From contig JAEXNR010000002.1 in NCBI GenBank assembly GCA_023439505.1, positions 56,773 to 120,772 on the forward strand: DNA of 64,000 bases, read 5' to 3'. Source of the stretch: Bacillota bacterium (GTDB lineage: Bacteria; Bacillota; Clostridia; Lachnospirales; Lachnospiraceae). Shown here piece after piece: positions 32,833-42,708 of this stretch. The position numbers and the translations under genes were made by a program. Every line of letters begins with the position of its first letter. The stretch's first letter is position 1. The notes under the pieces were generated by a model. That model saw only the letters and a list, made by a program, of their open reading frames with translations, made no database searches and had not been told where the DNA came from.

Positions 32833-34362
32833 TTATAAGGCAGACAGGTTTAGTTCGTTCATTAAGTCTCCCAGTCTGGCTAGATTTTCTGTCCAGATGC
32901 CGTAGACAGTTAACAGTTTTTCATACTTTTCATTAGCCTGCTCATCCGGGAATATCAGGCTCTCCTCCTTGTGAATTGCCGGAAGGTCAGCATAGCCGTT
33001 CCATAGGCCGCATGCATTTGCGGCAAGGGCAGCTGCTCCAAGAGATGCTGCATTCTGATCGATGTTTGTTTTAAGAATCGGGAGATGATAGATGTCGGCA
33101 AAGATTTTTCTCCATACAAAACTTTTACTGCCGCCTCCGCAAATCAGCATATTGCCGCTAATCTGAACCTGTTGTAAAAGAATATCCAGTGTTTTACGAA
33201 GGGCCATAGCCACCCCTTCCATAGAGGCTCTGATCATGTCCTCACGGGTATTTCGTAGGGTTAATCCGGCAAAACTGCCGCATAGATTAGGACTCGGCTC
33301 CTGGGCGCTGCCCCCAGCCAGTGTGGGATTAAATAATACGCCATTGCTTCCAATGGGAACTGATTTTGCCATCTGATCCATCAAATAATATGCATCCGTA
33401 TCCTGAGTTAAATCCCTGCACAGCTGATCTCTGATCCAACGGTTGGAGTTGCCTGCCGAGAAGATGGATACAGCTGAGGTATAATAGCCCTTCTTTGCGT
33501 GGGCAAAGACAAAGGGTCGGGTTTTCGTATCAATAACAGGATTCCTGGAGGTTACTGCAATCCAGCTGGAGGATCCCAGGGAGGTATAGATTGCTCCCTC
33601 TGTTAAACCGGTAGCTCCCAGGGCCATACAGGTATTATCAACTGCCCCGCAGGCAACCGGAGTTCCTTCTAAAAGACCGGTCTGTATTGCGGCATCTTTT
33701 GTCACATAGCCGATGATGGCATCGGAAGGATGTATCTCCGGAAAGATAGACCGGTCAATACCCGCTGCTTTAAAAAAACGATCTTCATAATCCCAATTTT
33801 TCAGATGAAATACACCAAATCCCGATGCATAGGATGGATCGGTGCAGATAGCTCCGGTAAACATGTAATTGATGAAATCCTTGGAACCAAGAATTTTATG
33901 TATTCTATGAAATAATTCCGGCTGATGCTCTCTCATCCACATTAGTTTTAAAATGGTATAACACTCGGCGGGATCACCATTTCCGGTGGTATGGTACCAA
34001 TCCTCATAAGTCATGGATTGAAAAAATGGCGTAATCTGATCTGTGGCTCTCATATCGCACCAGATGGGTACCTGATTAGAAATGAGGGAACCCTTCTCAT
34101 CCAGAGGCACGGCCACAAGACTGTGTCCGGACAAGGCTATGCAGCCGATATCGGAAGGAACGACGCCTGTCTGTTCGAGTAATAGCTTTGTGGACTTACA
34201 TACATTGTCCCACCAGTCCATTGGTTTTTGCTCAATGAATTTTTCTGCCGGGAAATAGGTGTCATATTGTAAAAAAAGATCGGACAAAGACGATCCGTTT
34301 TGGTCAAAAAGAGAAGCCTTAATGCCTCCGGTTCCCAAATCATATGCAATGATATATTTCAT
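32833..34362 (-). CDS. FGGY-family carbohydrate kinase (xylulokinase-like)
   Basis: A 509-aa sugar kinase. The N-terminal phosphate-binding loop is AYDLGTGGIKASLFD. A catalytic-Asp segment is probably in WCDMRATDQI, SKDFINYMFTG follows, and the adenosine site is TSLGSSSWIAV plus GGGSKSFVWRKIFAD. It would phosphorylate a ketose or polyol. It is the last gene of a minus-strand operon (deoR, ATPase, kinase) facing the large plus-strand sugar operon, so it likely phosphorylates that operon's imported sugar before aldolase cleavage. The exact substrate is unknown; xylulokinase, ribulokinase-like and LsrK-like roles are all possible. Confidence 0.87.
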   Translation of the reverse strand: MKYIIAYDLGTGGIKASLFDQNGSSLSDLFLQYDTYFPAEKFIEQKPMDWWDNVCKSTKLLLEQTGVVPSDIGCIALSGHSLVAVPLDEKGSLISNQVPIWCDMRATDQITPFFQSMTYEDWYHTTGNGDPAECYTILKLMWMREHQPELFHRIHKILGSKDFINYMFTGAICTDPSYASGFGVFHLKNWDYEDRFFKAAGIDRSIFPEIHPSDAIIGYVTKDAAIQTGLLEGTPVACGAVDNTCMALGATGLTEGAIYTSLGSSSWIAVTSRNPVIDTKTRPFVFAHAKKGYYTSAVSIFSAGNSNRWIRDQLCRDLTQDTDAYYLMDQMAKSVPIGSNGVLFNPTLAGGSAQEPSPNLCGSFAGLTLRNTREDMIRASMEGVAMALRKTLDILLQQVQISGNMLICGGGSKSFVWRKIFADIYHLPILKTNIDQNAASLGAAALAANACGLWNGYADLPAIHKEESLIFPDEQANEKYEKLLTVYGIWTENLARLGDLMNELNLSAL

Positions 34363-34406
34363 GTAATAGACTCCTTTGATTAACAGTCAGGGACAAAAGA
34401 AACTGA

Positions 34407-35876
34407 CTAATAGTGAGATAGTAATTCTTCATATAATGTGTCAAGTGTGAGGTGATCTGTGGAATAATTGCCGACCTGCATACCTTTGTAAAGAAGTAAA
34501 ACACGGCTGCACATTCCAATCAGCTCTGAAAAATCGGAGGATATCAGGAGGATGGAGGAACCCTCCAGGATCAATGCGTTAAAAATATTATAAAGCTCCA
34601 GTCTGCTGACAGAATCCAGATTTTTGGAAACTTCATCAAAAATATATATTTTGGAACGATTAAAGAGAGAGCGGGCAATGATAATCTTTTGCTTATCCCC
34701 CAGACTCAAATGGTTAACATTTGCGTCGATATCAATGGTTTGAAGGTTTAACTTATCAATATAATTTCTGGCATAGGTATCGGTTTTCTTCCCGGAAACA
34801 AACAGGTGCTTCCTGGTTTTGGCAAAGTTAGAGGAAACAATATTAAAAGGGAGGGAGCAGTCAGAAAAGAGAGATTCATCGGCACTGTTTTCAGGAACGA
34901 TACTCATACAACCTTTGGTGGAATAAGGAGGATAAAAGTGAATGGTCCCTTCCACAGGCTTTCGTTGTCCGGAAATTGTTTGAATTAAAGTGGAGCGTCC
35001 GGAACCAACCAGTCCGGCGATTCCCAGAATTTCACCCTCATGCAGCGTAAGCGTAATATCTTTTAATATGCCGGCGCTGATATGTTCAACGCATAGCAGC
35101 GGTTTGCCTTTCGGCGCAGCCAGTTTTGGGTAGGGAAAAGGATTGCTTAATTTTTTTATATGAGAAACAAAAGAAGGATCTTCCGGGGAACTCCTGTCAT
35201 TTTGATAAGTTTCAACAATTGTGCCTTTGCTCAGGATGGATACCCGGTCACAATAATCGAGCACTTCATAAGAGCTTTGGGTTAGAAGGAGAATTGCAAT
35301 ATGCTCTGATTTTAATTTTAACAGAATATCAAACACCTGACGGGACTCTTTCAATGTGAGACTTTGGGAAAATTCATCAAGAATCAAGAGGGAAGGACGG
35401 CAAAGGATCATCCGGATCAGCTGGATTAATTGCTTTTCTCCAAGGCTCAAAGAGGATGCCGGTCGCTCTAAATCAAGCTGTAATTGAAATGAGTCCAGGA
35501 TATTCTGGCAATGATTTTCTATCTTTTTCTTTCCGGGGCGAATGAAACCGGAACCAAACAGAGTTTTTTCATTTCCAAGAACGATATTCTCAAGAACAGA
35601 CAGGGAGGGAAAGAGCTGCATCTCCTGGGAAACCAGATAGATGCCATAATTCTGTGCAGTTTTGATATCATCGATGGATACTTCCCGAGTATCGATGAAG
35701 AAGGAACCGCTGGTTTTTGGCAGGATGCCGGACAGGATTTTTGCAAACGTGGATTTTCCGTTTCCATTATCGCCAATGATAGCGTGAATTTCCCCTGCTT
35801 TGACGGATAAATTTACATTGTTCAGTATGGTATGATCGGATATCTTACTAAGTTGTTGTACTTCCAACAATTTCAT
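34407..35876 (-). CDS. Orphan RbsA-type sugar ABC transporter ATP-binding protein
   Basis: A 489-aa tandem ATPase. Domain 1 has GDNGNGKST, signature LSLGEKQ and LLILDEFSQ. Domain 2 has the usual degenerate Walker A GLVGSGRST, signature LSLGDKQ and IYIFDEVS. In both, the D-x-P-T part of the usual Walker B extension is altered (DEFSQ, DEVSK), and the switch region is less conserved than in the plus-strand RbsA. No permease is encoded beside it. It could be a second ATPase for the same permease (40196-41173) or serve another. It starts 25 bases after the deoR stop. Confidence 0.85.
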   Translation of the reverse strand: MKLLEVQQLSKISDHTILNNVNLSVKAGEIHAIIGDNGNGKSTFAKILSGILPKTSGSFFIDTREVSIDDIKTAQNYGIYLVSQEMQLFPSLSVLENIVLGNEKTLFGSGFIRPGKKKIENHCQNILDSFQLQLDLERPASSLSLGEKQLIQLIRMILCRPSLLILDEFSQSLTLKESRQVFDILLKLKSEHIAILLLTQSSYEVLDYCDRVSILSKGTIVETYQNDRSSPEDPSFVSHIKKLSNPFPYPKLAAPKGKPLLCVEHISAGILKDITLTLHEGEILGIAGLVGSGRSTLIQTISGQRKPVEGTIHFYPPYSTKGCMSIVPENSADESLFSDCSLPFNIVSSNFAKTRKHLFVSGKKTDTYARNYIDKLNLQTIDIDANVNHLSLGDKQKIIIARSLFNRSKIYIFDEVSKNLDSVSRLELYNIFNALILEGSSILLISSDFSELIGMCSRVLLLYKGMQVGNYSTDHLTLDTLYEELLSHY

Positions 35877-35901
35877 TGGGGCACCGTCCTTTTAAAAAAT
35901 A

Positions 35902-36699
35902 TTAAAATGTCAGCGGCTTTACGTCATAGGAGGAATATACACAAATATCATGCTCCAAATAATAAGTTTTATATTCGGCAGGGGTACTGTCATTAATAAT
36001 CACTTTTTTAATATGATCCAGATCCCCTATTTTGATAAAGGCCCGATGACCGAATTTTGATGTATCCAGCGCAAAGATGGTCTCCTGACATCTGGAGGAG
36101 ATGGCGTTAATGAGTTCCATAACATTGATATCAGAAAGTGTATATCCTGCATCAAGGTCGACACCGTCGACAGAGAAGAAAGATTTGCTCAGATAGATAT
36201 TATTCAAGTCTTTATTAATGTCATTTGGTATGGCATAAAGGCCGGAATTATCGATCTTGCCTCCCAGAAAATAAATCTGAATACTGGAGTTGTTACTTAA
36301 AATATTTGAAACGAGAAGGTTGTTCGTAAAGACTTTAATATTATTACGGTTGACTAAGGCTTTGGCGATGTAATAGGAAGTGGCACCGGGACCCAAAAAA
36401 ATCCATTCTTTATCGGTAATCAGATTGGAAGCAATGATACCGAGTTCCTCCTTATATTTATCATACCTGATGGAATTGCCGGAGAGAGCATTGTTGATCT
36501 CATCTTCCTGTGTACTGACGGAATTCAGTGTGGCACCGCCATGATAGCGGGTCAGGAAACCCTCATTCTCCAGCTCCTCAAAATCATTTCTGATGGTGGC
36601 ATCCGTAACATTAAGCAGTTTACTTAATGCAGCAACGTCGATTTGTTTACGATCAAATATGATTTCCTTAATTTTTCGTTTTCTTTCAGCTTTAAACAT
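35902..36699 (-). CDS. DeoR family transcriptional regulator
   Basis: A 265-aa repressor. The N-terminal winged helix (about 18-55) reads VAALSKLLNVTDATIRNDF and FLTRYHGGA, the DeoR signature. The C-terminal sugar-phosphate-binding domain has FLGPGATSYYIAKAL, VFTNNL and ALDTSKFGHRAF. It heads the minus-strand operon and is divergent from the ten-gene sugar operon, with 242 AT-rich bases between. It is very likely the local repressor of both, relieved by a phosphorylated sugar, perhaps the product of the FGGY kinase in the same operon. GAGG precedes its start. Confidence 0.92.
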   Translation of the reverse strand: MFKAERKRKIKEIIFDRKQIDVAALSKLLNVTDATIRNDFEELENEGFLTRYHGGATLNSVSTQEDEINNALSGNSIRYDKYKEELGIIASNLITDKEWIFLGPGATSYYIAKALVNRNNIKVFTNNLLVSNILSNNSSIQIYFLGGKIDNSGLYAIPNDINKDLNNIYLSKSFFSVDGVDLDAGYTLSDINVMELINAISSRCQETIFALDTSKFGHRAFIKIGDLDHIKKVIINDSTPAEYKTYYLEHDICVYSSYDVKPLTF

Positions 36700-36881
36700 A
36701 TTAATCCTCTTTGATTATATTATTAAGTTCTTTTCCATAATACTACATCCTTTTCAAAATGGCAAATAAAAAAACAAAAAGAATTGAAAAATAAATAATT
36801 AATGTGAGCCTTGATTTTCTATAAACGAAAAGAAAAAGAAACATATAATGAAATAAATCAAAAATAAATGAAAATTATACA

Positions 36882-36910
36882 TTGACATTCGAAATAATAA
36901 ATGATATATT
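36882..36910 (+). promoter_or_regulatory. Promoter of the sugar-uptake operon
   Basis: TTGACA (36882-36887), a 17-base spacer and TATATT (36905-36910) lie upstream of the binding-protein gene. The region 36770-36880 has A-rich repeats (GAAAAGAAAAAGAAAC, repeated AAATAAAT) that could serve as DeoR operators. Confidence 0.8.
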
Positions 36911-36941
36911 TGTTTCAATTTAAAAAGGGAGGTTCCTAATC

Positions 36942-37955
36942 ATGAAGAAATTTTTGGTATTAATTCTTGTACTTTGCCTGATTCTGGGTCTTATGGCATG
37001 CAGCTCGAAGAAGACGCAGGATACCAGCGAGGATACGACACAGGATTCGGGGAAGAAAACATACCGGATCGGATTTTCCAATGCATCCATATCCAACAGC
37101 TGGCGTGTGAAAATGAGACAGATGTTGGTCGATGAATGCAAGAAACTGGGTGTTGAATTGGTTGAGACAGACGCACACGATGATGCAAATACGCAAAATA
37201 GCAATATCGAGTCCCTGCTCCAACAGAAACTGGATGCGATCTTAATTGCTCCGGTTGTAGAAGATGCTGTCAACCCGGGAATTGAAGAAGCTTATGAAAG
37301 CGGTATTCCGGTAATTATCTTTGACAGACATTGCAGCACAGACAAGTATACAAATTTCGTAGGATATTCCGATGAGAAGAATGGTGCCGAGTGTGCACAG
37401 ATGCTGGTTGATGCATTAACAGCCAAGTATGGGGAACCGAAGGGAAATATCATTGCACTGGATTCGCTGGCAGGTTCCAGTACGGACAATATGCAAAAGG
37501 CCGGACAGGATTCTGTATTTTCCCAGTATCCCAATATTAAAATTATTGCCAGACAGTATACGGATTTTGAAGTGAGCAAAGGAAAAACTTTTATGGAGGA
37601 TTGTCTTACCAAATTTGCTCCCGGTGAAATTGACGGTATTATCTCCCAAGATGGCGGTGTGACCCTGGGTGCTTACGATGCAATCAAAGAGGCAGGCAGA
37701 GAGAAAGATGGTATCTTAATTACCAATGCGGACGGAATTAACGGGGTGTGCAAGATGGTCAAAGACGGCATCGCTGTCGGACTCACTCAGTTCCCATGTG
37801 CCGCCAGTGTGGATGCACTTCATACTGCCCTTGATGCAATCGAGGGAAAAGGTTCAACAGAGCAGGATATTATAATGGAATCCATTGTAGTTAATAAAGA
37901 TAATGTGGATGATTACGTAATCCCAGACGGAGATGACTACGACTGGACATATTAA
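36942..37955 (+). CDS. Sugar ABC transporter substrate-binding lipoprotein
   Basis: A 337-aa periplasmic-binding protein (RbsB type). The signal peptide ends in the lipobox LMAC (Cys20), followed by a Ser/Thr/Asp-rich linker. The mature part starts with YRIGFSNASISNSWRVKM. Later segments include LDAILIAPVVEDAVNPGIEE and VIIFDRHC, typical of pentose- and hexose-binding members. GGGAGG precedes ATG 36942. It is the first gene of the plus-strand operon and should deliver the sugar to the permease encoded 2.2 kb downstream. The ligand is unknown. Confidence 0.92.
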   Translation: MKKFLVLILVLCLILGLMACSSKKTQDTSEDTTQDSGKKTYRIGFSNASISNSWRVKMRQMLVDECKKLGVELVETDAHDDANTQNSNIESLLQQKLDAILIAPVVEDAVNPGIEEAYESGIPVIIFDRHCSTDKYTNFVGYSDEKNGAECAQMLVDALTAKYGEPKGNIIALDSLAGSSTDNMQKAGQDSVFSQYPNIKIIARQYTDFEVSKGKTFMEDCLTKFAPGEIDGIISQDGGVTLGAYDAIKEAGREKDGILITNADGINGVCKMVKDGIAVGLTQFPCAASVDALHTALDAIEGKGSTEQDIIMESIVVNKDNVDDYVIPDGDDYDWTY

Positions 37956-38036
37956 AAGGAACAAAAGCGGCAGCACAGGAACGGAGGATCTTGTGCTGCT
38001 GGATAAGAATGGTATTTGGGTGAAATGGAGGATCAT

Positions 38037-39017
38037 ATGAAAATTGGATTTTGCGTTGTTAATTATTCCGAAAAACCGGTGGAAGAGGTTGTAAAACTGG
38101 CGGCAGAGCATGGGTATGATTGTGTAGAGCTGCCGGCTTACGAGGGAAATGGCCAGGTGGATACTCAGGAATTGATCAAAGGCGGCCGTGCGAAGCAATT
38201 AAAGAAAATGGTGGAGGATCATGGACTTTTTATTTCGTCATTAAGCAATCATGCGGATTCTTTGCTGGTTATGGGCCCTTACGGAGCGGGGACGGATTCC
38301 ATCTGTCCGGGAACAAAAGAAGAAAAGGTTAAGTTTGGTACAGAGAGTCTGATCCGTAGTGCACAGCTTGCCAGTGAACTGGAGGTTCCTGCGGTTGTAG
38401 CCTTCTCCGGTATGGAGAATTATGGCCATATCAATGACTGGCCGGAGCCCAATGGGTGGAAATATGAAGAAGAACAATTTATAGAGAAGTACATACCTAT
38501 TTTGGATAAGTATAAAGAATATGGTGTAAAGCTGGCTTTTGAGCCTCATCCCAACAATATCATATACGATACCCAGTCAGCACTGCGGTGTCTGGAAATT
38601 ACAGATCACCATCCGGCATATGCAATTAACCTCGACCCTGCAAATATTCTATTCTCAGGCATTAATGTACAGACTTTTGTGGATGAGTTGAAGGGAAGGA
38701 TTGCCCTTGTTCATGCCAAAGATTGTGAATTTGTTAACCACAATATGGCCAAGGGCGGTCTGAATATGTATATGCAGGACGGATGGGGCAGACTGGACCG
38801 TTCGTTTAGATTCAGAATTCCGGGTTGGGGTGATGTTGACTGGAAGCGGTTAATCAGTGAATTATTTATTACCGGTTACGATTATGTTCTCAATTATGAG
38901 CATGAGGATGTTATCATGAGCCGTGCCGACGGTATGAAGAAGACAATTGAGTTCCTGCGTCCGTTGATGATTGATGCGCCTTATGAAGGCCGTTCTGATA
39001 AACTATTTACAAAATAA
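38037..39017 (+). CDS. Sugar phosphate isomerase/epimerase (AP endonuclease-2 TIM barrel)
   Basis: A 326-aa TIM-barrel protein of the xylose isomerase-like/AP-endonuclease-2 class. Likely metal ligands are the Glu in LAFEPHPNN, Asp in LDPAN, His in VHAKD and Glu in NYEHED. GWGDVDWKRL follows, the usual ending of sugar epimerases and isomerases of this group. ATG 38037 has GGAGG at 38027-38031; an ATG at 38016 would add seven residues. It would isomerise or epimerise the imported sugar or its keto form before phosphorylation. Substrate unresolved: tagatose/psicose epimerase, IolE/IolI-like and apiose-isomerase-like roles are all open. Confidence 0.85.
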   Translation: MKIGFCVVNYSEKPVEEVVKLAAEHGYDCVELPAYEGNGQVDTQELIKGGRAKQLKKMVEDHGLFISSLSNHADSLLVMGPYGAGTDSICPGTKEEKVKFGTESLIRSAQLASELEVPAVVAFSGMENYGHINDWPEPNGWKYEEEQFIEKYIPILDKYKEYGVKLAFEPHPNNIIYDTQSALRCLEITDHHPAYAINLDPANILFSGINVQTFVDELKGRIALVHAKDCEFVNHNMAKGGLNMYMQDGWGRLDRSFRFRIPGWGDVDWKRLISELFITGYDYVLNYEHEDVIMSRADGMKKTIEFLRPLMIDAPYEGRSDKLFTK

Positions 39018-39085
39018 ATTAAGATAACCAATATTCTTTCCGGAAAGGAGTTTGAAGTACTTGAAAGTACATTCAAAAAGAAATT

Positions 39086-40150
39086 ATGAAGACGATGAGA
39101 GCACAGGTGTTAACAGAGCCATATCATTTTGAATTAAAGGAAGTGCCGATTCCTGAAATCACAGAGGATGAAGTGCTGATTAAAATAAAGTATTGCGGAA
39201 TCTGCGGATCTGACTGGGGTTCCTATACGGGAAAATATGCGGATGAGGCAGCCTGCATTCCATTAACAACGGGGCATGAATTTTTTGGCACAATTGAGGA
39301 ACTGGGTGCAAATGCAAAGGGACTGAAAATAGGGGATCGTGTTGCTGCGGATATCTGTAAACCTTGCGGCACCTGTTATCACTGCCGCATTGGCGAACCG
39401 CTGCTATGCAGCGATTTTAAGCAGATAGGAATTCATCTGGACGGCGGTTTTGCAGAATATGTTAAGGTGCCCTGGAAGAACGCTTATCTTGTGCCGGAAG
39501 AGGTATCCGATGAAAAGGCTGCATTTATTGAGCCGCTCACCGCATGTCTGAATGCTTCCAGAAAAATGGACTGCAAGATGGCAAGAAGTGTTGTGGTAAT
39601 TGGTGCAGGGCTTGGAATTATACATGCGGCTCTGGCGAAAGCTCGTGGTGCGGCTCCGGTCATCGTAATTGATGCCAATGCGGACAGACTTGCCATGGCA
39701 AAAGAAATGGTGGCCGATTACACCATCAATGTGAGAGAAGCCGATCCGATAGAAGAAGTGAAGCGTCTGACCAACGGGGTTGGCGCAGACTATGTGCTGG
39801 AGGCGGTAGGAAGCTCCAAAACTTATGAGCAGGCATTTAAAATGGTTCGAAAAGGAGGAAAGGTGCAGGCATTTGGTATCTGTGCCGATGACGATTTTGC
39901 CAGCATTCCTCCGGTACAGTTCGTTCTGGAAGAGAAAAAGATTGGCGGAAGCTGTGCAGGAATCGGTTACGACTGGGGAGATGCCATTGAGCTGTTAAAA
40001 TATAATCGGATAGACCCCATGCCATTGATTTCCATGATAGTGCCCCTGGAGGAATTAGAACAGGCATTAAATGAAATCAGAAAAAACCCGAAACTGATCA
40101 AAGTTCTGGTCAGCCCGGATATAAAGGAAAGAGTGGTATTATATTCTTAG
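39086..40150 (+). CDS. Zinc-dependent sorbitol/threonine-type dehydrogenase
   Basis: A 354-aa medium-chain dehydrogenase. Catalytic zinc ligands are in CGICGSDW (Cys) and TTGHEFFG (His-Glu), and the structural zinc motif is CKPCGTCYHC with a later Cys. The Rossmann loop is VVVIGAGLGIIHAA. It probably oxidises a polyol or sugar with NAD. The ribosome site AAGGAG is about 36 bases from ATG 39086, and an in-frame stop at 39062 excludes longer forms; ATG 39095 is possible. It lies between the isomerase and permease genes. Confidence 0.9.
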   Translation: MKTMRAQVLTEPYHFELKEVPIPEITEDEVLIKIKYCGICGSDWGSYTGKYADEAACIPLTTGHEFFGTIEELGANAKGLKIGDRVAADICKPCGTCYHCRIGEPLLCSDFKQIGIHLDGGFAEYVKVPWKNAYLVPEEVSDEKAAFIEPLTACLNASRKMDCKMARSVVVIGAGLGIIHAALAKARGAAPVIVIDANADRLAMAKEMVADYTINVREADPIEEVKRLTNGVGADYVLEAVGSSKTYEQAFKMVRKGGKVQAFGICADDDFASIPPVQFVLEEKKIGGSCAGIGYDWGDAIELLKYNRIDPMPLISMIVPLEELEQALNEIRKNPKLIKVLVSPDIKERVVLYS

Positions 40151-40195
40151 AACCAGGTGATTTCATCGCAGGAAGTTACCAATAGGAGGGGCGAA

Positions 40196-41173
40196 ATGAA
40201 TACAGACGGAATGAAAGCCGGGCATTTGAAACGATTTCTGAATCACCCGGTCAGCGGACCCTATATTGCATTGATCTTATTGTTCATCTTTGCATCTATA
40301 GCGTCACCGGATATTTTCTTCAGTTTCACGAATATTTCCAATATCTTAAGGCAGGCATCCATTGTTGGTGTTGTCAGTATCGGAATGACAGTAGTACTTC
40401 TGGTAGCCGGGATCGATCTTTCGGTTACCAGTGTAATGGCCATCAGCGCCTGCGTGTTTGCACATATATCGGAAACGTATGTTGACAAAGGGAAATCAGG
40501 TGCGATGATCGGACTGATCCTGCTGATTTTAATCATTGGATTGGTCATCGGTTTTATGAATGGACTTATCATTGTTACAAGAGATGTGGAACCTTTTATT
40601 ATAACACTTGGTACAGGTCAGGTATTGCGAGGGATCAACTACATTTATACGAAAGGATCTCCGGGCGGCACGGTGACGAAGTTCTGGTCTGATTTCGGCT
40701 CCAAATATTTTGCAGGCATCCTCCCTTATTCAGTGATTTTATATACGGTATTCATGATTATTTTTATTATCTTTTTACATAAGACAGTCCCGGGACGTTA
40801 TATTTATGCCATCGGAAGTAATGCTGAGGCAGCCAGATTATCCGGGATTAAGGTTAAGAAGAATAAAATTCTTGCCTATGCATTGTGTGGATTAACAGCA
40901 TCAGTTGCAGGCATTATGCTGGCAGCCAGAGTAAGGGTCGGAGAGCCTAACGGCAGTACCGGTTTTGACATGGATGCCATTGCGGCAGTCGTTATCGGAG
41001 GAACCGCAATGTCCGGAGGAAAAGGTTCTATCATCGGAACCCTTGCCGGAGTGCTGATTATGGCGATTATGAATAATATTCTCAATATTTTGGGAGCGGA
41101 TCCTTATCTTCAGATTGTGATTAAGGGATGTATCATTCTTGTAGCCGTACTGATTCAGAAAAAGAATAAATAA
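40196..41173 (+). CDS. Sugar ABC transporter permease (RbsC-like)
   Basis: A 325-aa membrane protein of the BPD_transp_2 class with about nine helices. The family pattern includes LVAGIDLSVTSVMAIS in the first third, then GFMNGLIIV, PFIITLGTGQVLRGI, YAIGSNAEAARLSGI (the ATPase-coupling EAA-like loop) and AVVIGGTAMSGGKGS. It probably works as a homodimer with the binding protein and the RbsA-type ATPase downstream. ATG 40196 (AGGAGGGG upstream) is preferred over a GTG/ATG at 40157. It is the only permease gene in the locus, although two ATPase genes are present. Confidence 0.93.
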   Translation: MNTDGMKAGHLKRFLNHPVSGPYIALILLFIFASIASPDIFFSFTNISNILRQASIVGVVSIGMTVVLLVAGIDLSVTSVMAISACVFAHISETYVDKGKSGAMIGLILLILIIGLVIGFMNGLIIVTRDVEPFIITLGTGQVLRGINYIYTKGSPGGTVTKFWSDFGSKYFAGILPYSVILYTVFMIIFIIFLHKTVPGRYIYAIGSNAEAARLSGIKVKKNKILAYALCGLTASVAGIMLAARVRVGEPNGSTGFDMDAIAAVVIGGTAMSGGKGSIIGTLAGVLIMAIMNNILNILGADPYLQIVIKGCIILVAVLIQKKNK

Positions 41174-41195
41174 CAGTGCAGGGAGGGGAAGAGAT

Positions 41196-42692
41196 ATGAG
41201 CGAATATGCATTAGAAATGCTTGGTATCACAAAAGCCTTTTCCAATACAAAGGTATTAAATCATGTGAATTTACGTGTGAAAAAAGGTGAAATCCATGCG
41301 CTGATCGGCGAAAACGGCGCAGGAAAATCAACGTTAATGAAAATTCTGTCCGGCGTCTATAAAGCAGATAGCGGCAGCCTTCTGATGGATGGAAAAGAAG
41401 TGCAGATCAAGACACCCCAGGATGCTATGAACCATGGAGTATCCATTATCTATCAGGAACTGAGTCTTGTACCTGATTTAAATGCCATAGAAAATGTAAT
41501 GCTGGGACACGAGATTCATAACTGCCGGATCATCAGTAAAAAGAAAGAAAATAAATTTGCCGAAGAGTTTTTAAATTATGTCAGCAAAGGAACACAGATG
41601 AACTACCGGATCCCTGTGCACAGGATGAGTGTGGCCTTCCAGCAGATGATTGACATAGCAAAATCCTTATCACACAAATCCCAGATCATTGTTATGGATG
41701 AACCGACAGATAGTCTTACGAGAAAGGAAATTGATGTTTTATTTCAAATCGTACGCAAACTGAAAGAGGATGGAATTACGATTATCTATATTTCCCACCG
41801 CCTGGAGGAATTATTTGAATTGTGTGACCGTGTAACGGTTCTTCGGGACGGTGAATATATCGCCGACCAGTCAATTGCTGATATTGATAAGGACTGGTTA
41901 ATCAGTAAAATGATCGGGAGAGATTTAAAAGATACCTTCCCCAAAAGGAATCGGACGGTTTCAGATGAAATCGTACTTGAGGCAGAAAATCTCAGTGCAG
42001 ATCGCTTTCAAAACATATCCTTTCATTTAAGAAAGGGAGAGATCCTTGGTCTGACGGGACTGGTAGGTGCAGGAAGATCAGAGGTACTTCGCTCCATATT
42101 CGGAGCTGATAAGCTCAAAGCGGGGCAGGTCAGATTATATGGAAAGAAAGTTACCATCAGCCATCCCAGCAAAGCGGTGGAACTTGGGATGGGGTTTGCG
42201 GTAGAAGACAGAAAGTCACAGGGATTATTACTTACCCAGAATATCTGTGAGAACATCACTGTTTCGGCAATGAATAAAATTTCAAATTACAGTTTTATCA
42301 GCGCATCCAAGCAGGAGAAGCTGGCAAATCATTATTTTAAAGAGATGAGAATCGCGTCTCCTGATATTTTCAAATTGTGCAAGTTGTTATCCGGCGGCAA
42401 TCAACAGAAGGTGGTTCTGGCAAAATGGCTGGCCTCTGACTGCAAAATCTTATTTCTGGATGAACCCACAAGGGGAATTGATGTGGGTGCCAAATTTGAA
42501 ATTTATGTACTGATGAATAAACTGGTGCAAAACGGTGTCAGTATTGTCATGATATCATCCGAGATGCCTGAAGTAATGGCAATGGCCGACCGGGTTATCG
42601 TCATGCATGAAGGCAAAATAATGGGGGAATTATCCTATGAAGAATTACAGGAAGAAACGATAATGAAGCTCGCCAGTGGTGAAGCAATATAG
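41196..42692 (+). CDS. Sugar ABC transporter ATP-binding protein (RbsA-like)
   Basis: A 498-aa double ATPase. Domain 1 has GENGAGKSTLMKILSG, signature-like RMSVAFQQ and Walker B IIVMDEPTDSLT. Domain 2 has the degenerate loop GLVGAGRSE, signature LSGGNQQKVVLAKWL and LFLDEPTRGIDVGA. This is the normal RbsA pattern, in which only one site hydrolyses well. It starts 22 bases after the permease stop, with GGGAGGGG upstream. It energises the uptake system of this operon. Confidence 0.95.
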   Translation: MSEYALEMLGITKAFSNTKVLNHVNLRVKKGEIHALIGENGAGKSTLMKILSGVYKADSGSLLMDGKEVQIKTPQDAMNHGVSIIYQELSLVPDLNAIENVMLGHEIHNCRIISKKKENKFAEEFLNYVSKGTQMNYRIPVHRMSVAFQQMIDIAKSLSHKSQIIVMDEPTDSLTRKEIDVLFQIVRKLKEDGITIIYISHRLEELFELCDRVTVLRDGEYIADQSIADIDKDWLISKMIGRDLKDTFPKRNRTVSDEIVLEAENLSADRFQNISFHLRKGEILGLTGLVGAGRSEVLRSIFGADKLKAGQVRLYGKKVTISHPSKAVELGMGFAVEDRKSQGLLLTQNICENITVSAMNKISNYSFISASKQEKLANHYFKEMRIASPDIFKLCKLLSGGNQQKVVLAKWLASDCKILFLDEPTRGIDVGAKFEIYVLMNKLVQNGVSIVMISSEMPEVMAMADRVIVMHEGKIMGELSYEELQEETIMKLASGEAI

Positions 42693-42708
42693 ATAGAGGA
42701 GGAAGGCT

